Origin: Dokdonia sp. Hel_I_53
GTDB taxonomy: Bacteria; Bacteroidota; Bacteroidia; Flavobacteriales; Flavobacteriaceae
DNA: 64,000 nucleotides
Reading direction: 5' to 3'
Assembly: GCF_007827465.1 (NCBI RefSeq)
Contig: NZ_VISL01000001.1
Coordinates: 129,001-193,000 of the forward strand
The position numbers and the translations under genes were made by a program. Shown here piece by piece: positions 9,149 to 18,911 of this stretch. How positions within the stretch are numbered: position 1 is the first letter of the stretch; the number at the start of each line of letters is the position of its first letter. The notes beneath the pieces were generated by a model. The model searched no databases, was not told the origin of the DNA, and was given only the letters and a program-made list of their open reading frames with translations.

Positions 9149-10234
9149 TTACATATTTGGCATGTCAATATTTAATAAATTTTGTTTGTCCATTTGATCT
9201 CTCGCACTTTTTAGTTCACTTTCAGTTGGTTTTGTAGGTAATTGGTCTTTTGCCTTATTAGGCTCGAGTGTCAATTCTGTATATAGCGGGAAGTGATCAG
9301 AATTTATCCCATCTGTATGATCAAATGATTTAACTCTAAATTCTTCAGAAGTGAAAATATGATCTAATGGCCAACGCATCAAGATATTTTTTGCATTAAA
9401 AGTATTGTGAAAACCTCGACCTATACGAGGGTCTAATAATCTACTTACTTTTCTAAATAATGACGTTGTGCGAGACCAAGTAACATCGTTAAAGTCGCCT
9501 AAAACAATAACAGGCATCTTACGGTCATTAACCGTTAAGGCTGTTTTCATCATTTCCGTATCTCTATCAGAACTCATAGGGTTATGCTGGGGCATAGGTG
9601 GCGTGGGATGTATGGTGTATAGTTGAAATTGTTCTCCACTAGGAAGAGAAACTACTGCCTCCATAGAAGGAATTTCCTTATCAACTAAATGACGAATTTT
9701 CTGATTAGAAATAGGTAATCTAGAATAAAAAAGCATTCCGTACGTATTATCAAGTGGTTCTAGCATTTGATAACGATAGTTTTTTGCTAAAGATTGATGA
9801 ACAGCATTTTTCCATGATTGATCTGTCTCCATGAGCAAAATAATATCTGGATCTTTTTTAGAAATTTGATCTAATACTAATTGATACTCCTTGTTTTTCT
9901 GAAGAACGTTTGCACTGTAGATCTTTAAAGTATTAGATGATTCAGTGATAGTACTGTCATGAACCTCATAAGAAGCAAGTGGCGTGTACTCATAGATTTT
10001 TACCATTTGATAAATAAAGCAAGCTAAAAGTATGCCTACAAATATATAGTCTTTATAATATTTTACATCAAAGCGAATAAAATATACTGCTAATGCTATA
10101 AAAGTAAGACCAGTAAGCTGTGCATGCGGAAAGTCAAATACGCGAATCCACCAATAATCTAATGCAATAAGAGGAAGCAGCGTTAATAATATGGCGATAA
10201 TGCCAAAACCTTGAAGAAAGCTTTTTAATTTCAA
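9149..10234 (-). CDS. Membrane-anchored endonuclease/exonuclease/phosphatase family protein
   Basis: 361 residues. Three hydrophobic segments (about 10-28, 38-53 and 62-78) precede an EEP domain. The expected catalytic set is visible: Asn109 in SANV, Glu136 in LLMETD, His209 in TIHP, GDFND (246-250), DH at 291-292 and the final SDH (312-314). Family members cleave phosphodiester or phosphomonoester bonds in nucleic acids, phosphoinositides or sphingomyelin; the substrate here is unknown. The domain probably sits outside the cytoplasmic membrane. The start is TTG at 10232-10234; no ATG lies upstream in frame. Confidence 0.85.
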   Translation of the reverse strand: MKLKSFLQGFGIIAILLTLLPLIALDYWWIRVFDFPHAQLTGLTFIALAVYFIRFDVKYYKDYIFVGILLACFIYQMVKIYEYTPLASYEVHDSTITESSNTLKIYSANVLQKNKEYQLVLDQISKKDPDIILLMETDQSWKNAVHQSLAKNYRYQMLEPLDNTYGMLFYSRLPISNQKIRHLVDKEIPSMEAVVSLPSGEQFQLYTIHPTPPMPQHNPMSSDRDTEMMKTALTVNDRKMPVIVLGDFNDVTWSRTTSLFRKVSRLLDPRIGRGFHNTFNAKNILMRWPLDHIFTSEEFRVKSFDHTDGINSDHFPLYTELTLEPNKAKDQLPTKPTESELKSARDQMDKQNLLNIDMPNM

Positions 10235-10404
10235 AATATATGAGTTTGGTTAGTTGGAACCAAATTAGATGTATTTGAATAAGTAAGCTCTTAAATACTT
10301 CCCAAATAGTAAAACATTAAGAAATATTTCTAAAAGTAATTTCGTAGAATTTAAGTTGTTTAGATAACAACTTGTAAATTATTAGAGGCTTTAAGACAAA
10401 AAAA

Positions 10405-10722
10405 TCATTCGTAACTTACAGCAGTTCCCATTACAGATATGGCTCTGGTGAGACCATCTCGAGTTATCTCCATGTCCATTGAGATACCTATTACTGCCAT
10501 TGCTTGTTTTTCCTTAGCTAGGATAGCTAGTTTCTCAAAAGCTTCTTTTTTACCTGCTTCAATACCCTCTTCTGCATTTTCATAAATTTTCTCAGTTTTA
10601 AAATGATCCATAAAACTCATGCCCTTACTGGTGTTTGGTTTCACATAGACAGTGGCTGTAATAATTCCTATATAGTTATTTATTAATTTTCCTTGTATAC
10701 TGTTAGTCGTTGTAAGTAGCAT
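10405..10722 (-). CDS. YbjQ/UPF0145 family protein
   Basis: 105 residues of the YbjQ (DUF74, heavy-metal-binding-like) family, which forms pentameric rings and whose cellular role is not settled. Family landmarks are the opening LTTTNSIQGK, the YIGIITATV strand and the closing AISVMGTAVSYE, including the GTAV turn. There is no signal peptide. It is upstream of mscS on the same strand, 65 bp away with a palindrome copy between, so co-transcription is possible but not shown. Confidence 0.85.
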   Translation of the reverse strand: MLLTTTNSIQGKLINNYIGIITATVYVKPNTSKGMSFMDHFKTEKIYENAEEGIEAGKKEAFEKLAILAKEKQAMAVIGISMDMEITRDGLTRAISVMGTAVSYE

Positions 10723-10766
10723 AGATTTGTATTTTTTCTATAAGAAAATGATATTAGAAATTGTTA

Positions 10767-10781
10767 CGCTTTCGCGAAAGC
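10767..10781. repeat. Palindrome copy, intergenic
   Basis: CGCTTTCGCGAAAGC in the 65-bp gap after the mscS-like gene, close upstream of its neighbour on the map. Confidence 0.95.
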
Positions 10782-10787
10782 AAAAAT

Positions 10788-12557
10788 TTAAAAATCCTCT
10801 TTCTCTTTTGTAGTAGATTCTTTTTGAATCATAACGCGCTGTGTGGCGAGATGCTCCCCACTATTGAGGGTGGCAATAAACTTAACAAGCTCTTCCCTTA
10901 AATAACAATGGAGATCCCACGTGGTTGAAGCATCCTTTGCACTACAAAGACCACGTATTTCTATAGATTTTTCTGTGACGTTAGTAACCTGTACCACTGG
11001 TTCATGTTGTTCATCCCAATGTTCTGAATTTACTAATAGTTGAGCAAACTTTTCTCTCACTTTCTGTACGTCAATATGGTAATCTGCATAGACAACAACG
11101 GGTCGTACTTGATGCGCATTTGTCATTGACCAGTTTTCAAAAGGCTTAGAAATAATATCTTTCAAGGGAACAATTAATCTTCTAGCATCCCATGTCCTTA
11201 CAACCATGTAGGTAAAACGAATATCTTCTACATAACCCCATTCGTTTTCTATATATACAGTATCTCCTATACTGGCAGGTTGAGTAAGTGCGATTTGAAT
11301 TCCTGCAATAATATTGCCTAAGGTATTTTGTGCAGCCACACCTAGAATAATGGTGATTAATCCTGCAGAGGCTAGCAAGGAAATACCTAATTTCTCTAGG
11401 GACCTAAACTGTGATAGAATCACAGAGATAGCCACAATAATTATTATGATCGTTAAGATTCTACGAGCAACAGAAATATAGGTCATAATCATACGGGCTC
11501 GCTTATTTTCTTCTAATGAAGAATCTCCCACACGATTTTCTGCTACGTAAGCAAAGAAGTAGTCAATAAAATTCATTAAAAACCACGCGATAGATGCAAT
11601 CACTATTACAAGTAAAATAGCATATAGTGTGCTAGCCAGTGTTCCTGAAAAGGATATGAGATAGGTAAGCGTTAGGTAGAAGAAAAGAACACCAAGTACA
11701 ATACCAGCGGGAGTGGCCATTTTTGTAGCGATAGATTTGAGCCAAGGTCTTTTAGATTTTAGAAATAACTTTCGAGTAATGTAGGCAAAGAACTTGCCTA
11801 GAAAATAAGATATAAAAATGAGCAAAATTGTACCCATAAGTTTCCATAATGGAATTCCAAAAATTGCTACTCTTGCCCAGTCTGGCATTGCTCTGTCTAA
11901 CTTTCTAGGGCCATAAATGGCATAGAGACTTTCAATATTTTCAACAGTGTTTGCGCTTATCATCCAGAAGGCACCCCAGTTTTTGAGGCGTACACGTTGC
12001 AATCTCAAGACAGCATCGCGTCCATCAAGAGCAACTTCTCCAAAAACGACACTTCTTCTAGGCTCTCCTGCAATAGGTTGATTTGTAGATGTTCCTATAT
12101 CCACCTGGCCGTCTGGTCTGTCAGATATATTTCCCCAATCGATACTTACTCGTTGATTAAGTACAAAGTAAAATTTCTCTGCTAATACCGCTGCCTCTTC
12201 TTTAGTAACCTCCTTAGGAAACAAATTGAGGTTGAGTGCATAGGCAGCGTCCTCAAAATTACCTTGCTTGCAACTATTTATAAAATGTTCTAGCGTAGCT
12301 TGTGGACTTTGAAAATTAAATTTACGTGGAGGTAACCCTATATTGTCATTAAGACGATCTAATTGATAATAAGCTTCATTGTAATCACCAATAGGATTGC
12401 TTAAATAAGTGCCTTTCTTTGGGATGGTGTCACTAAGCTTGGGGTATTCTTGACCGTTCTGCTTAGTTTCATTTTTATCTTGCGCAAGAAGTATAGGCTG
12501 TATACATAGTGTTAAGAGGATTATATGAAAGAAAAAATTAAATTTTAGAGAAGGCAT
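10788..12557 (-). CDS. MscS-type mechanosensitive channel with extra N-terminal domain
   Basis: 589 residues. A signal peptide (about 1-25) leads into a periplasmic domain of about 200 residues, then membrane segments around 235-255, 283-305, 313-335 and 365-385. The pore helix and beta-domain of the MscS family follow: GISLLASAGLITIILGVAAQ (about 393-412), then NIIAGIQIALTQPASIGD and the VRTWDARRLIVPLKDI strand region. It is expected to open under membrane tension and release osmolytes. It lies 14 bp downstream of the pirin gene, so the two are likely co-transcribed. Confidence 0.9.
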   Translation of the reverse strand: MPSLKFNFFFHIILLTLCIQPILLAQDKNETKQNGQEYPKLSDTIPKKGTYLSNPIGDYNEAYYQLDRLNDNIGLPPRKFNFQSPQATLEHFINSCKQGNFEDAAYALNLNLFPKEVTKEEAAVLAEKFYFVLNQRVSIDWGNISDRPDGQVDIGTSTNQPIAGEPRRSVVFGEVALDGRDAVLRLQRVRLKNWGAFWMISANTVENIESLYAIYGPRKLDRAMPDWARVAIFGIPLWKLMGTILLIFISYFLGKFFAYITRKLFLKSKRPWLKSIATKMATPAGIVLGVLFFYLTLTYLISFSGTLASTLYAILLVIVIASIAWFLMNFIDYFFAYVAENRVGDSSLEENKRARMIMTYISVARRILTIIIIIVAISVILSQFRSLEKLGISLLASAGLITIILGVAAQNTLGNIIAGIQIALTQPASIGDTVYIENEWGYVEDIRFTYMVVRTWDARRLIVPLKDIISKPFENWSMTNAHQVRPVVVYADYHIDVQKVREKFAQLLVNSEHWDEQHEPVVQVTNVTEKSIEIRGLCSAKDASTTWDLHCYLREELVKFIATLNSGEHLATQRVMIQKESTTKEKEDF

Positions 12558-12571
12558 AGTTTGTAAGCTAT

Positions 12572-13285
12572 TTAAAATTCCATAGGAACTTCAATGATTA
12601 AAATTTTAGAGTCAGATTGTATAGTAATCTCTACTTTGTCAACATCAGAGATACCTATTGCATCTCTTTTATTAAGAAGATTTCCTGCGATCTGTGCATT
12701 TCCTTCTAACACAAAAAGGAATATTCCATCACCCTTTTTTTTAAGAGAATAAATGGTAGTTGTTTCCTCAATAAATTCTCCTATATGAAACCATGCATCT
12801 TGATAGATCCATACTCCTTCATCACTTTTATTAGGAGATAGAATCTGTACAAATTCGTTCTTTTTTCCATCTTCATTTATCTTCAACTGGTCATAACGAG
12901 GGTCTACGGGTCGTTTATTAGGAAGGATCCATATTTGAAGAAACTTTACTTCTTGATCACTATTTTTATTATACTCACTATGGTCTACACCTGTTCCTGC
13001 ACTCATCACTTGAATATCTCCTTCTTTAATGACGGTTTTGTTTCCCATACTGTCACTATGCTCAAGATCTCCTGATAATGGAATCGAAACAATCTCCATA
13101 TTAAGATGTCTGTGCATATCAAACCCACGACCTCCAGCTACAGTATCATCATTTAAAACGCGCATGGCACCAAAGTTCATTCTTGATGGATCATGATAAC
13201 CAGCAAAGCTAAAAGTGTGATGACTTTTAAGCCATCCATGATTAGCATAGCCTCGTGAATCTGCTTTATATATAGTAGTTTTCAT
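12572..13285 (-). CDS. Pirin family protein
   Basis: 237 residues, cupin fold. The N-terminal cupin carries the metal ligands at nearly the same positions as human pirin: His58 and His60 in DMHRH, His102 and Glu104 in VDHSEY. Bacterial relatives such as YhhW act as quercetin 2,3-dioxygenase; other pirins have regulatory roles, so the activity is left open. It precedes the mechanosensitive channel gene by 14 bp on the same strand. Confidence 0.9.
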   Translation of the reverse strand: MKTTIYKADSRGYANHGWLKSHHTFSFAGYHDPSRMNFGAMRVLNDDTVAGGRGFDMHRHLNMEIVSIPLSGDLEHSDSMGNKTVIKEGDIQVMSAGTGVDHSEYNKNSDQEVKFLQIWILPNKRPVDPRYDQLKINEDGKKNEFVQILSPNKSDEGVWIYQDAWFHIGEFIEETTTIYSLKKKGDGIFLFVLEGNAQIAGNLLNKRDAIGISDVDKVEITIQSDSKILIIEVPMEF

Positions 13286-13453
13286 ATTTATTTTGATTTA
13301 GAAGAGCAACTTTTTAGCGTTAGTGTAAGAAACTAAATACATCACAATAGCACTGTTTTATAACTATAGAATGTTTTTTATTAAAAATACAGTATCATGA
13401 GAGGTATGAAGATAATTTTAAAAGTATATTAACGCAATTAGATAAATAAGCGA

Positions 13454-13960
13454 TCATTCTGTAGGGTATTCAATTTGTTTTATAGTTATTTTCCTGACTT
13501 TATTGCCCATTTTAAAATCAATAATGTCATCAAGTCTCTTACCTACAAGTGATCTCGCTATAGGAGCTGTAAAAGCAATTTTTTGTTTGGTTACATTTGC
13601 TTCGTCTACGCCTACAATTTGTATAGTAACAGGTTTTTTTAATCCTTCTATAATGTATGTTACAATTGCTCCAAAGCGTATTTCTCCAATATCTTTAATT
13701 TTATCAAGGGTACGGGCAGTATTTATGCGCTCTATCAAAAGATTACGCTTTCCATTCAAAACGGCGAGGGCACGTCGTCTCTCACGATCATCAGTTTCGG
13801 CTAGGTTTCCAATTTGATGGTCTAATTTTTTTAATTCATTTTTTAGTTCCAGTAAACCAACTGATGTAACATAATTTGTAGTTCCAGCCGGCAAAGCTGC
13901 TCTAGGTGGTATAATAGGCGTTTCCTCTTGATCATCTTCTTTTACAAATCCTCTACTCAT
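13454..13960 (-). CDS. GreA/GreB family transcription factor
   Basis: 168 residues when started at MSRGFVKEDDQEE, the usual N-terminus in Bacteroidota; an in-frame upstream start at 14029 would overlap the neighbouring gene and is rejected. An N-terminal coiled-coil-like segment (ELKNELKKLDHQIGNL, then ERRRALAVLNGKRNLLIERI) is followed by the FKBP-like C-terminal domain (FGAIVTYI, TAPIARSLVGKRLDDIIDF). Gre factors rescue backtracked RNA polymerase by stimulating transcript cleavage. It starts 5 bp after the stop of the FAD/NAD gene, so the two form an operon. Confidence 0.85.
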   Translation of the reverse strand: MSRGFVKEDDQEETPIIPPRAALPAGTTNYVTSVGLLELKNELKKLDHQIGNLAETDDRERRRALAVLNGKRNLLIERINTARTLDKIKDIGEIRFGAIVTYIIEGLKKPVTIQIVGVDEANVTKQKIAFTAPIARSLVGKRLDDIIDFKMGNKVRKITIKQIEYPTE

Positions 13961-13965
13961 AATCT

Positions 13966-15702
13966 TTATTTTTCTAGCATACACTTTATTGAATGGTTTG
14001 CCCAGCTTGTAATGCGCTTTCCAAAACATTCTAAAATAGCATCCACTCCTATAACACTTCCTTTAGAGAGCCTTCCTAACACAGCTAGCGGCACAAAACT
14101 TTTATCTTCAGGAACTTCAACATAGCCATAATCATCAGTTCTTATACCCAGATCAGTGTGTTTAGGTTCTATCATTTTATCTTTTAGAAGATTCTGAATA
14201 AGAGTTGTATTTACTTTTACTAATTCTGGAGCGTCTAACACGGCATTAATCATGGTATGTACGTCTAATTCTTGCTCCTCAAGTTTTAGTTTCCAACCCT
14301 CATTATGTAAGTTTATGTCTGGATCCTTAAGGACACTAAGGTCTAAGTATCCTGCTTTTGTGAGTGCAATAAGCTGCTGTATACTTTCTACTGGAGGTCC
14401 ATATGTATATCTTTTTGAGGCCTCATCCAGTGCAATTACCTCTGCGACTACAGCGTCTGGGAGTTCAGGATAAGAAAACTCTGAATATATTGTAGGCTGG
14501 CAATGTCTCCACACTTGACCAATGCAATAGTCTAATGTTATTTGTACCTCTCCTATGGCCATTCCTACCTGATCTTGCATCATTTCGAGAGTGGGTAATT
14601 TATGGGATAGAAGTAAAGGGTGGTCTATTTCTTTGTTACTTATATAATTGATTGCTAGATAATACAGTTCTGATGAGGTATAGTCATGCTCAATAGCCTT
14701 ACTTCCTAAACTGAGAAAGATAGGCACCACTACTTCTGCCATGCTTTCTAAGAGAAAATAGTGATGTTTTGCAGTATGTTCACCACATGCACCTTGGTTT
14801 ACCGCTTTTGCAAAAGCAGACAATGCATCTTCACTAGGAGCAAATAGGTCATCTACAGTTTTATTGAGTGGTTTAGGTACCATAGGCAGTCCATCTAAAG
14901 AAAAAGGAACAAATTTCTCTGGATGTTTTTCTGATGGTTTAAATGCGACCTCTCTGGTGTGTTCATTTAAAATTTCGAAATGCGCTCCTTTCTTTATGGT
15001 GAGTGCTCGTAGAAGATCAATGGTTGCCAGACCGAAACCTCTAAAGCCAACAACCGTAGTTTTATCAATGGTGGCTTGTAATATTTTTTCTACTGGATAA
15101 GGTTCTGTAAAAGTTTGAGGCACTTTATTTTCTTTTGCGTGCTCTTGCCATTTTTTAAGTTGTTCCGAGAGTTCGGTATCTTGATGTCCTACGGTCAGGA
15201 CGATTTCATCTATACCTTTAATAGACTGTTGTTTAGTGATAATCTCAAAGTGTGGTGGTATATACTTTATATCAACCACTTTTTCCTTTATGACTAATAA
15301 CAGTCCAAAGCCTTGCAAAGCTTTTACGATAGTTTCAAACCTAGCATTGAGGTAAGTACCCATTTTTGCTCTAGGAGGAAACGTATCTGGAGTATTATCA
15401 GTAATGGTATCTTTCTCTTTTTCTATCCAATCGCTATATGAGGGAAAACCTGGTATAATAGAAGTTCCAAATTGTATTTCAGGTCGGCCCTTCAAACCTT
15501 GCAAACCTCGCTCCGTAATGTTAAGCCAGTTTGTTGTGACTTGTTCGGGGTTCCAAACCCAGCCGGCGCCTGGATATGCAAAGGGTTCAAAGAGCGTAAC
15601 TTTTACTTCTTTATTACTTTCAGAATTAAATAAAGCGAGATACAAACTTTCTAAAGCATAAAGTCCTCTAGGTCCACCGCCTATAATTGCATAATTTCTC
15701 AT
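13966..15702 (-). CDS. FAD/NAD(P)-binding protein
   Basis: 578 residues. The N-terminus IIGGGPRGLYALESL is a Rossmann dinucleotide-binding motif of the NAD_binding_9 / YdhS type, followed by GAGWVWNP and TNWLNITERG, typical of the family. A second pyridine-nucleotide-like motif is seen at VVGFRGFGLATIDLLRAL. Members are predicted flavoprotein oxidoreductases related to ornithine and lysine monooxygenases, with unknown substrates. It is the first gene of a two-gene unit with the Gre factor. Confidence 0.8.
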   Translation of the reverse strand: MRNYAIIGGGPRGLYALESLYLALFNSESNKEVKVTLFEPFAYPGAGWVWNPEQVTTNWLNITERGLQGLKGRPEIQFGTSIIPGFPSYSDWIEKEKDTITDNTPDTFPPRAKMGTYLNARFETIVKALQGFGLLLVIKEKVVDIKYIPPHFEIITKQQSIKGIDEIVLTVGHQDTELSEQLKKWQEHAKENKVPQTFTEPYPVEKILQATIDKTTVVGFRGFGLATIDLLRALTIKKGAHFEILNEHTREVAFKPSEKHPEKFVPFSLDGLPMVPKPLNKTVDDLFAPSEDALSAFAKAVNQGACGEHTAKHHYFLLESMAEVVVPIFLSLGSKAIEHDYTSSELYYLAINYISNKEIDHPLLLSHKLPTLEMMQDQVGMAIGEVQITLDYCIGQVWRHCQPTIYSEFSYPELPDAVVAEVIALDEASKRYTYGPPVESIQQLIALTKAGYLDLSVLKDPDINLHNEGWKLKLEEQELDVHTMINAVLDAPELVKVNTTLIQNLLKDKMIEPKHTDLGIRTDDYGYVEVPEDKSFVPLAVLGRLSKGSVIGVDAILECFGKRITSWANHSIKCMLEK

Positions 15703-15832
15703 AAATTGTATTGTATTACAAAACTATAGGTTGACTCCCAAACAGCGTTGTCCTTTATGATAGCGTTGGGATAAATTGGGTTCACAAATTGATTTAGGAA
15801 CGCAATTGTAATTTGATAAAACACCAAAATAA

Positions 15833-15865
15833 AATAGCGTACAGGTATTAATGCTGTACGCTATT
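15833..15865 (-). terminator. Terminator of the YceI gene
   Basis: A 12-bp stem (AATAGCGTACAG / CTGTACGCTATT) with a 9-base loop, followed on the minus strand by TTTTATTTTGG. Confidence 0.8.
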
Positions 15866-15894
15866 AAATTACATTTACACTTGTAAAGTGACTG

Positions 15895-16473
15895 TTAAAA
15901 TTCTAGATCTGCAATAAGATCAAATTCATCATAAATAGCTTTATCTTTTAAGTTGTCAAAAAAGCTAGTAGAACCGTAACGTACATCATACTTAGAGCGA
16001 TCCACTTTTAAAGTTGCATTTGCTTTATTACCATAAATGGACACAACAAGTGTTACAGGGTTTGTTTTTCCTTTAATTGTTAAATTACCAACTACATCAT
16101 AAGAATTCTTACCAGTAGGAGTTACTTTGGTAAAGTTGAGAGTTGCTGTTGGGAAAGTAGCAACTCCAAAAAAGTCATCAGACTTTAAATGCCCTTCTAG
16201 TTGCCCTTTTGACTCTCCTTCTAAATCTGTGCTCACAATTGTATTCATGGCAATGGTAAAGTTACCTCCGGTTAGCACATCTTCATTAAATTCTAGATGC
16301 CCAGAAGTAAGGTCAATTGTACCTTGGTGTGATCCAGTTACTTTGTAACCTTTCCAAGTTACTTTACTTTCTGATAATTTGATTGCTTTTTTTTCTGAGT
16401 TCATAGTGTTGAAGGATAAATTAAGTAGCGCTGTTACTAGTAACAGTACACTGGTTTTGATTACATTTTTCAT
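15895..16473 (-). CDS. YceI family secreted protein
   Basis: 192 residues with a signal peptide (about 1-22). The mature part shows the lipocalin-like YceI pattern: SKVTWKGYKVTGSHQGTI, then EGHLKSDDFFGVATFPTATL, and DVVGNLTIKGKTNPVTL. YceI proteins bind isoprenoid-type lipids in the periplasm. It is followed upstream by the Crp/Fnr gene on the same strand (96 bp), and in many Flavobacteriaceae such a pair is kept together, which may mean local regulation. Confidence 0.9.
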   Translation of the reverse strand: MKNVIKTSVLLLVTALLNLSFNTMNSEKKAIKLSESKVTWKGYKVTGSHQGTIDLTSGHLEFNEDVLTGGNFTIAMNTIVSTDLEGESKGQLEGHLKSDDFFGVATFPTATLNFTKVTPTGKNSYDVVGNLTIKGKTNPVTLVVSIYGNKANATLKVDRSKYDVRYGSTSFFDNLKDKAIYDEFDLIADLEF

Positions 16474-16569
16474 TTTCTTCTAATTTGATTAACGGTATAC
16501 AAAGGTCTGTAAGTGGTGACCTCTAGAAAATGAATTAGATTATGAAATCATGTTAAGCTAGATTAACAT

Positions 16570-17160
16570 CTAGTGATCCCTCAACAATTGGCTTTTTATC
16601 TTACTTAAAAATTCTTTTGTAATTCCGAGATATGAGGCGATCATATACTGGGGTACTCGATTTTCAATTTCTGGATAGGTATTTTTAAAAATAAGATACC
16701 TTTCTTTTGCAGAGAGACTAAAATTACGAATGAGTCTTTTTTGAGAAGCTACAAATGCACGCTCAGATATTTTTCTAAAAAGCCTATCAATTTTGGGTAT
16801 CTCATCATACAATTCTTGAAGCACATCGTACGTAAATTGTATTAATACCGTATTTTCAATACACTGTACATTAAAATCTGCTGGGGTTTGTGTTATAAAA
16901 CTACCTAAGTCTGAGGTCCACCAATCTTCAATAGAAATTAGAATGATGTGTTCTTGTCCCTCCTTATCTGCATAAAATGTTTTAGTGCATCCAGAAATAA
17001 TGAAATTTGCCGTTGTACAAACGTTTCCTTGCTGAACAATATATTGATCTTTAAGATAACGGCGAGCCTGTACTTTTTTAATAAGTAGCTCCTCCTCAGC
17101 ATTAGATAAATCAATATATCTACGGATATAGTTTAAAAGGCTTGAATAATCTTCAGTCAT
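16570..17160 (-). CDS. Crp/Fnr family transcriptional regulator
   Basis: 196 residues. The cyclic-nucleotide-binding-like beta-roll spans about 20-115 (IVQQGNVCTTANFIISGCTKTFY). A long helix and a C-terminal winged helix follow, with PQYMIASYLGITKEFLSKIKSQ as the recognition helix. The phosphate-binding cassette of true cAMP receptors is not obvious, nor are Fnr-type cysteines, so the ligand is unknown. It is divergent from the histidine kinase gene, with 356 bp between. Confidence 0.85.
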   Translation of the reverse strand: MTEDYSSLLNYIRRYIDLSNAEEELLIKKVQARRYLKDQYIVQQGNVCTTANFIISGCTKTFYADKEGQEHIILISIEDWWTSDLGSFITQTPADFNVQCIENTVLIQFTYDVLQELYDEIPKIDRLFRKISERAFVASQKRLIRNFSLSAKERYLIFKNTYPEIENRVPQYMIASYLGITKEFLSKIKSQLLRDH

Positions 17161-17516
17161 AGCAAATACTCGAAGATAAAAAACATTTTATTACAAAATC
17201 TTGCAATTATTTAAGAGAGTTATCTTTTCAAGCGCTAAGAAAGGATACACATGCAGGTTAATAGGATACTTTTCATAAAATACTTTTCCATTAACATTAG
17301 TCAAAAGCCTTTTAAAAATGAAGTATTGCGCTGTTTTCAAGGTTAATGCATGGTTAATGATACAAAGATGTTATGTGTAAACTAGGTTTGCTACTACTTT
17401 TACAAAACCTAATAATCACATAACTTGCTTAGTTGTACTTTACTAATCTGATAAACAATAAATATATGCTTTTTGCTTTCGCGAAAGCGTACAAACATTA
17501 AAGTTAAACATCTGTA
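17161..17516. promoter_or_regulatory. Divergent regulatory region with GGTTAAT repeats
   Basis: 356 bases between the Crp/Fnr gene and the two-component system. GGTTAATG occurs at 17341-17348 and again at 17352-17359, an 11-bp period typical of OmpR/PhoB-type sites. Looser matches are GGTTAATA at 17256-17263 and an inverted CATTAAC at 17289-17295. A palindrome copy sits at 17475. I see no small gene here. Confidence 0.45.
17475..17489. repeat. Palindrome copy, 28 bp upstream of the histidine kinase start
   Basis: GCTTTCGCGAAAGCG between the putative regulatory repeats and the ATG at 17517, so it would be in the mRNA leader or core promoter. Confidence 0.95.
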
Positions 17517-18911
17517 ATGAAAAGTAAATTCACTCTTTTAATACTCATTTCTGCACTCGCATTACTTGCATTGTGTGGTATACAAGCGTATTTGATAGCA
17601 AATACTTATGAGCTAAAAAAAGAGGCGTTTATGAATGAAGCCGATGATGCCGTCTCAGAAATTTCAAATAATCGTGTGCTAGATTCAATTTATGATATTT
17701 TAATAGAAGATAATTTAGAAAATCATTTAGCAGATTATTTAAATAACCGTATTACTAAACGCCAGGCTGTTGATCGCTTTTTTAGAACGGCAGATGAATT
17801 TAACAAGAAATACCTACCTGTTTACAAAGAGCAAGTAGCAAACTTAAATTTAGGGTATGAGATTGTATTTCAGTATGATCTACTTAGTATAGGTATCATT
17901 GATTATCCGGAGGTCGATACATTGTTTATCAAAGAAAATGGGATGCGAAGTAAGATTTTTGGGTCTAATTTTAGACCAGGAGAGGTTAGAGTCATCAACA
18001 CCTCACGTACGTATGATACCAACCAATATATAGAGCAAAGAGGAGACACTATTGTGACAAGTTCTTATGATTTTGAGGTACGTACCCAGCAACGTATTCA
18101 AGTTCCACATTGGAAAGCCATAGTATTAAAACGTATGTGGGTGCTTATTGTTGGGAGTATTATTCTCTTTCTATTTGTCATAGGACTGCTCTATTATTCT
18201 ATAAAAAACCTAATCACTCAAAAGAATATTGCAGTAGTAAAAACAGATTTCATTAATAATGTCACACATGAACTCAAAACACCACTGGCTACTTTAAGTA
18301 TTGCCACAAAAAGTTTAAGGAATGATGCGATACGCAATAATGAAGACGCTTTTGAAAATACTTTAGGAATTGTAGAACGGCAAAATAATAGGTTGCAAAA
18401 ATTAATAGATCAGGTGCTTACCAATAGTCTCAAAGCAGAAGAGATACATCTACACAAAGAACAGGTTTCTGACTCTATTTTCTTTAATGACCTTATTGCA
18501 GATTTTAAGATGGCAACGCAGCATTCCTCTATTGCCATCGTGAATGGAATTTATCAACCTGAGGTATTATTAAGAGTAGATAGATTTCACCTCACTACTG
18601 CACTACTTAACATTTTAGAGAATGCTGTAAAATATGGAAAACCCTCTATTAAAATCAGTATAACATCCACTATGGAAAATGGCTGTTATGTATTAAATAT
18701 TACAGATAATGGTATTGGTATCACAGAAAAGGACCAGCAAGCCATTTTTGATAAATTTTACCGAGCAAAAACTGGAAATGTCCATGATGTAAAAGGTCTA
18801 GGTCTAGGCCTGTATTTTACACACCAAATTATCACAGCTCATGGAGGGACAATTTCATTAAAAAGCAAAGAAGGAGTAGGAACCACATTTACAATAAAAT
18901 TACCTGTATAA
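17517..18911 (+). CDS. Sensor histidine kinase
   Basis: 464 residues. Two membrane helices (about 5-27 and 206-228) frame an extracytoplasmic sensor domain of about 175 residues. HisKA follows with the phosphoacceptor His251 in NNVTHELKTPLATLS, then the HATPase_c domain: N box around LLNILENAVKYG, DNGIGI, and GLGLGLYFTHQI. There is no HAMP domain of obvious type. The stop overlaps the response regulator start by one base (TAATG), so the two are translationally coupled partners. The signal sensed is unknown. Confidence 0.95.
   Translation: MKSKFTLLILISALALLALCGIQAYLIANTYELKKEAFMNEADDAVSEISNNRVLDSIYDILIEDNLENHLADYLNNRITKRQAVDRFFRTADEFNKKYLPVYKEQVANLNLGYEIVFQYDLLSIGIIDYPEVDTLFIKENGMRSKIFGSNFRPGEVRVINTSRTYDTNQYIEQRGDTIVTSSYDFEVRTQQRIQVPHWKAIVLKRMWVLIVGSIILFLFVIGLLYYSIKNLITQKNIAVVKTDFINNVTHELKTPLATLSIATKSLRNDAIRNNEDAFENTLGIVERQNNRLQKLIDQVLTNSLKAEEIHLHKEQVSDSIFFNDLIADFKMATQHSSIAIVNGIYQPEVLLRVDRFHLTTALLNILENAVKYGKPSIKISITSTMENGCYVLNITDNGIGITEKDQQAIFDKFYRAKTGNVHDVKGLGLGLYFTHQIITAHGGTISLKSKEGVGTTFTIKLPV

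Noticed and set aside
13961..14029. Longer N-terminus for the Gre factor
   Set aside because: It would overlap the FAD/NAD gene end, and the conserved start MSRGFVKEDDQEE lies at 13960.
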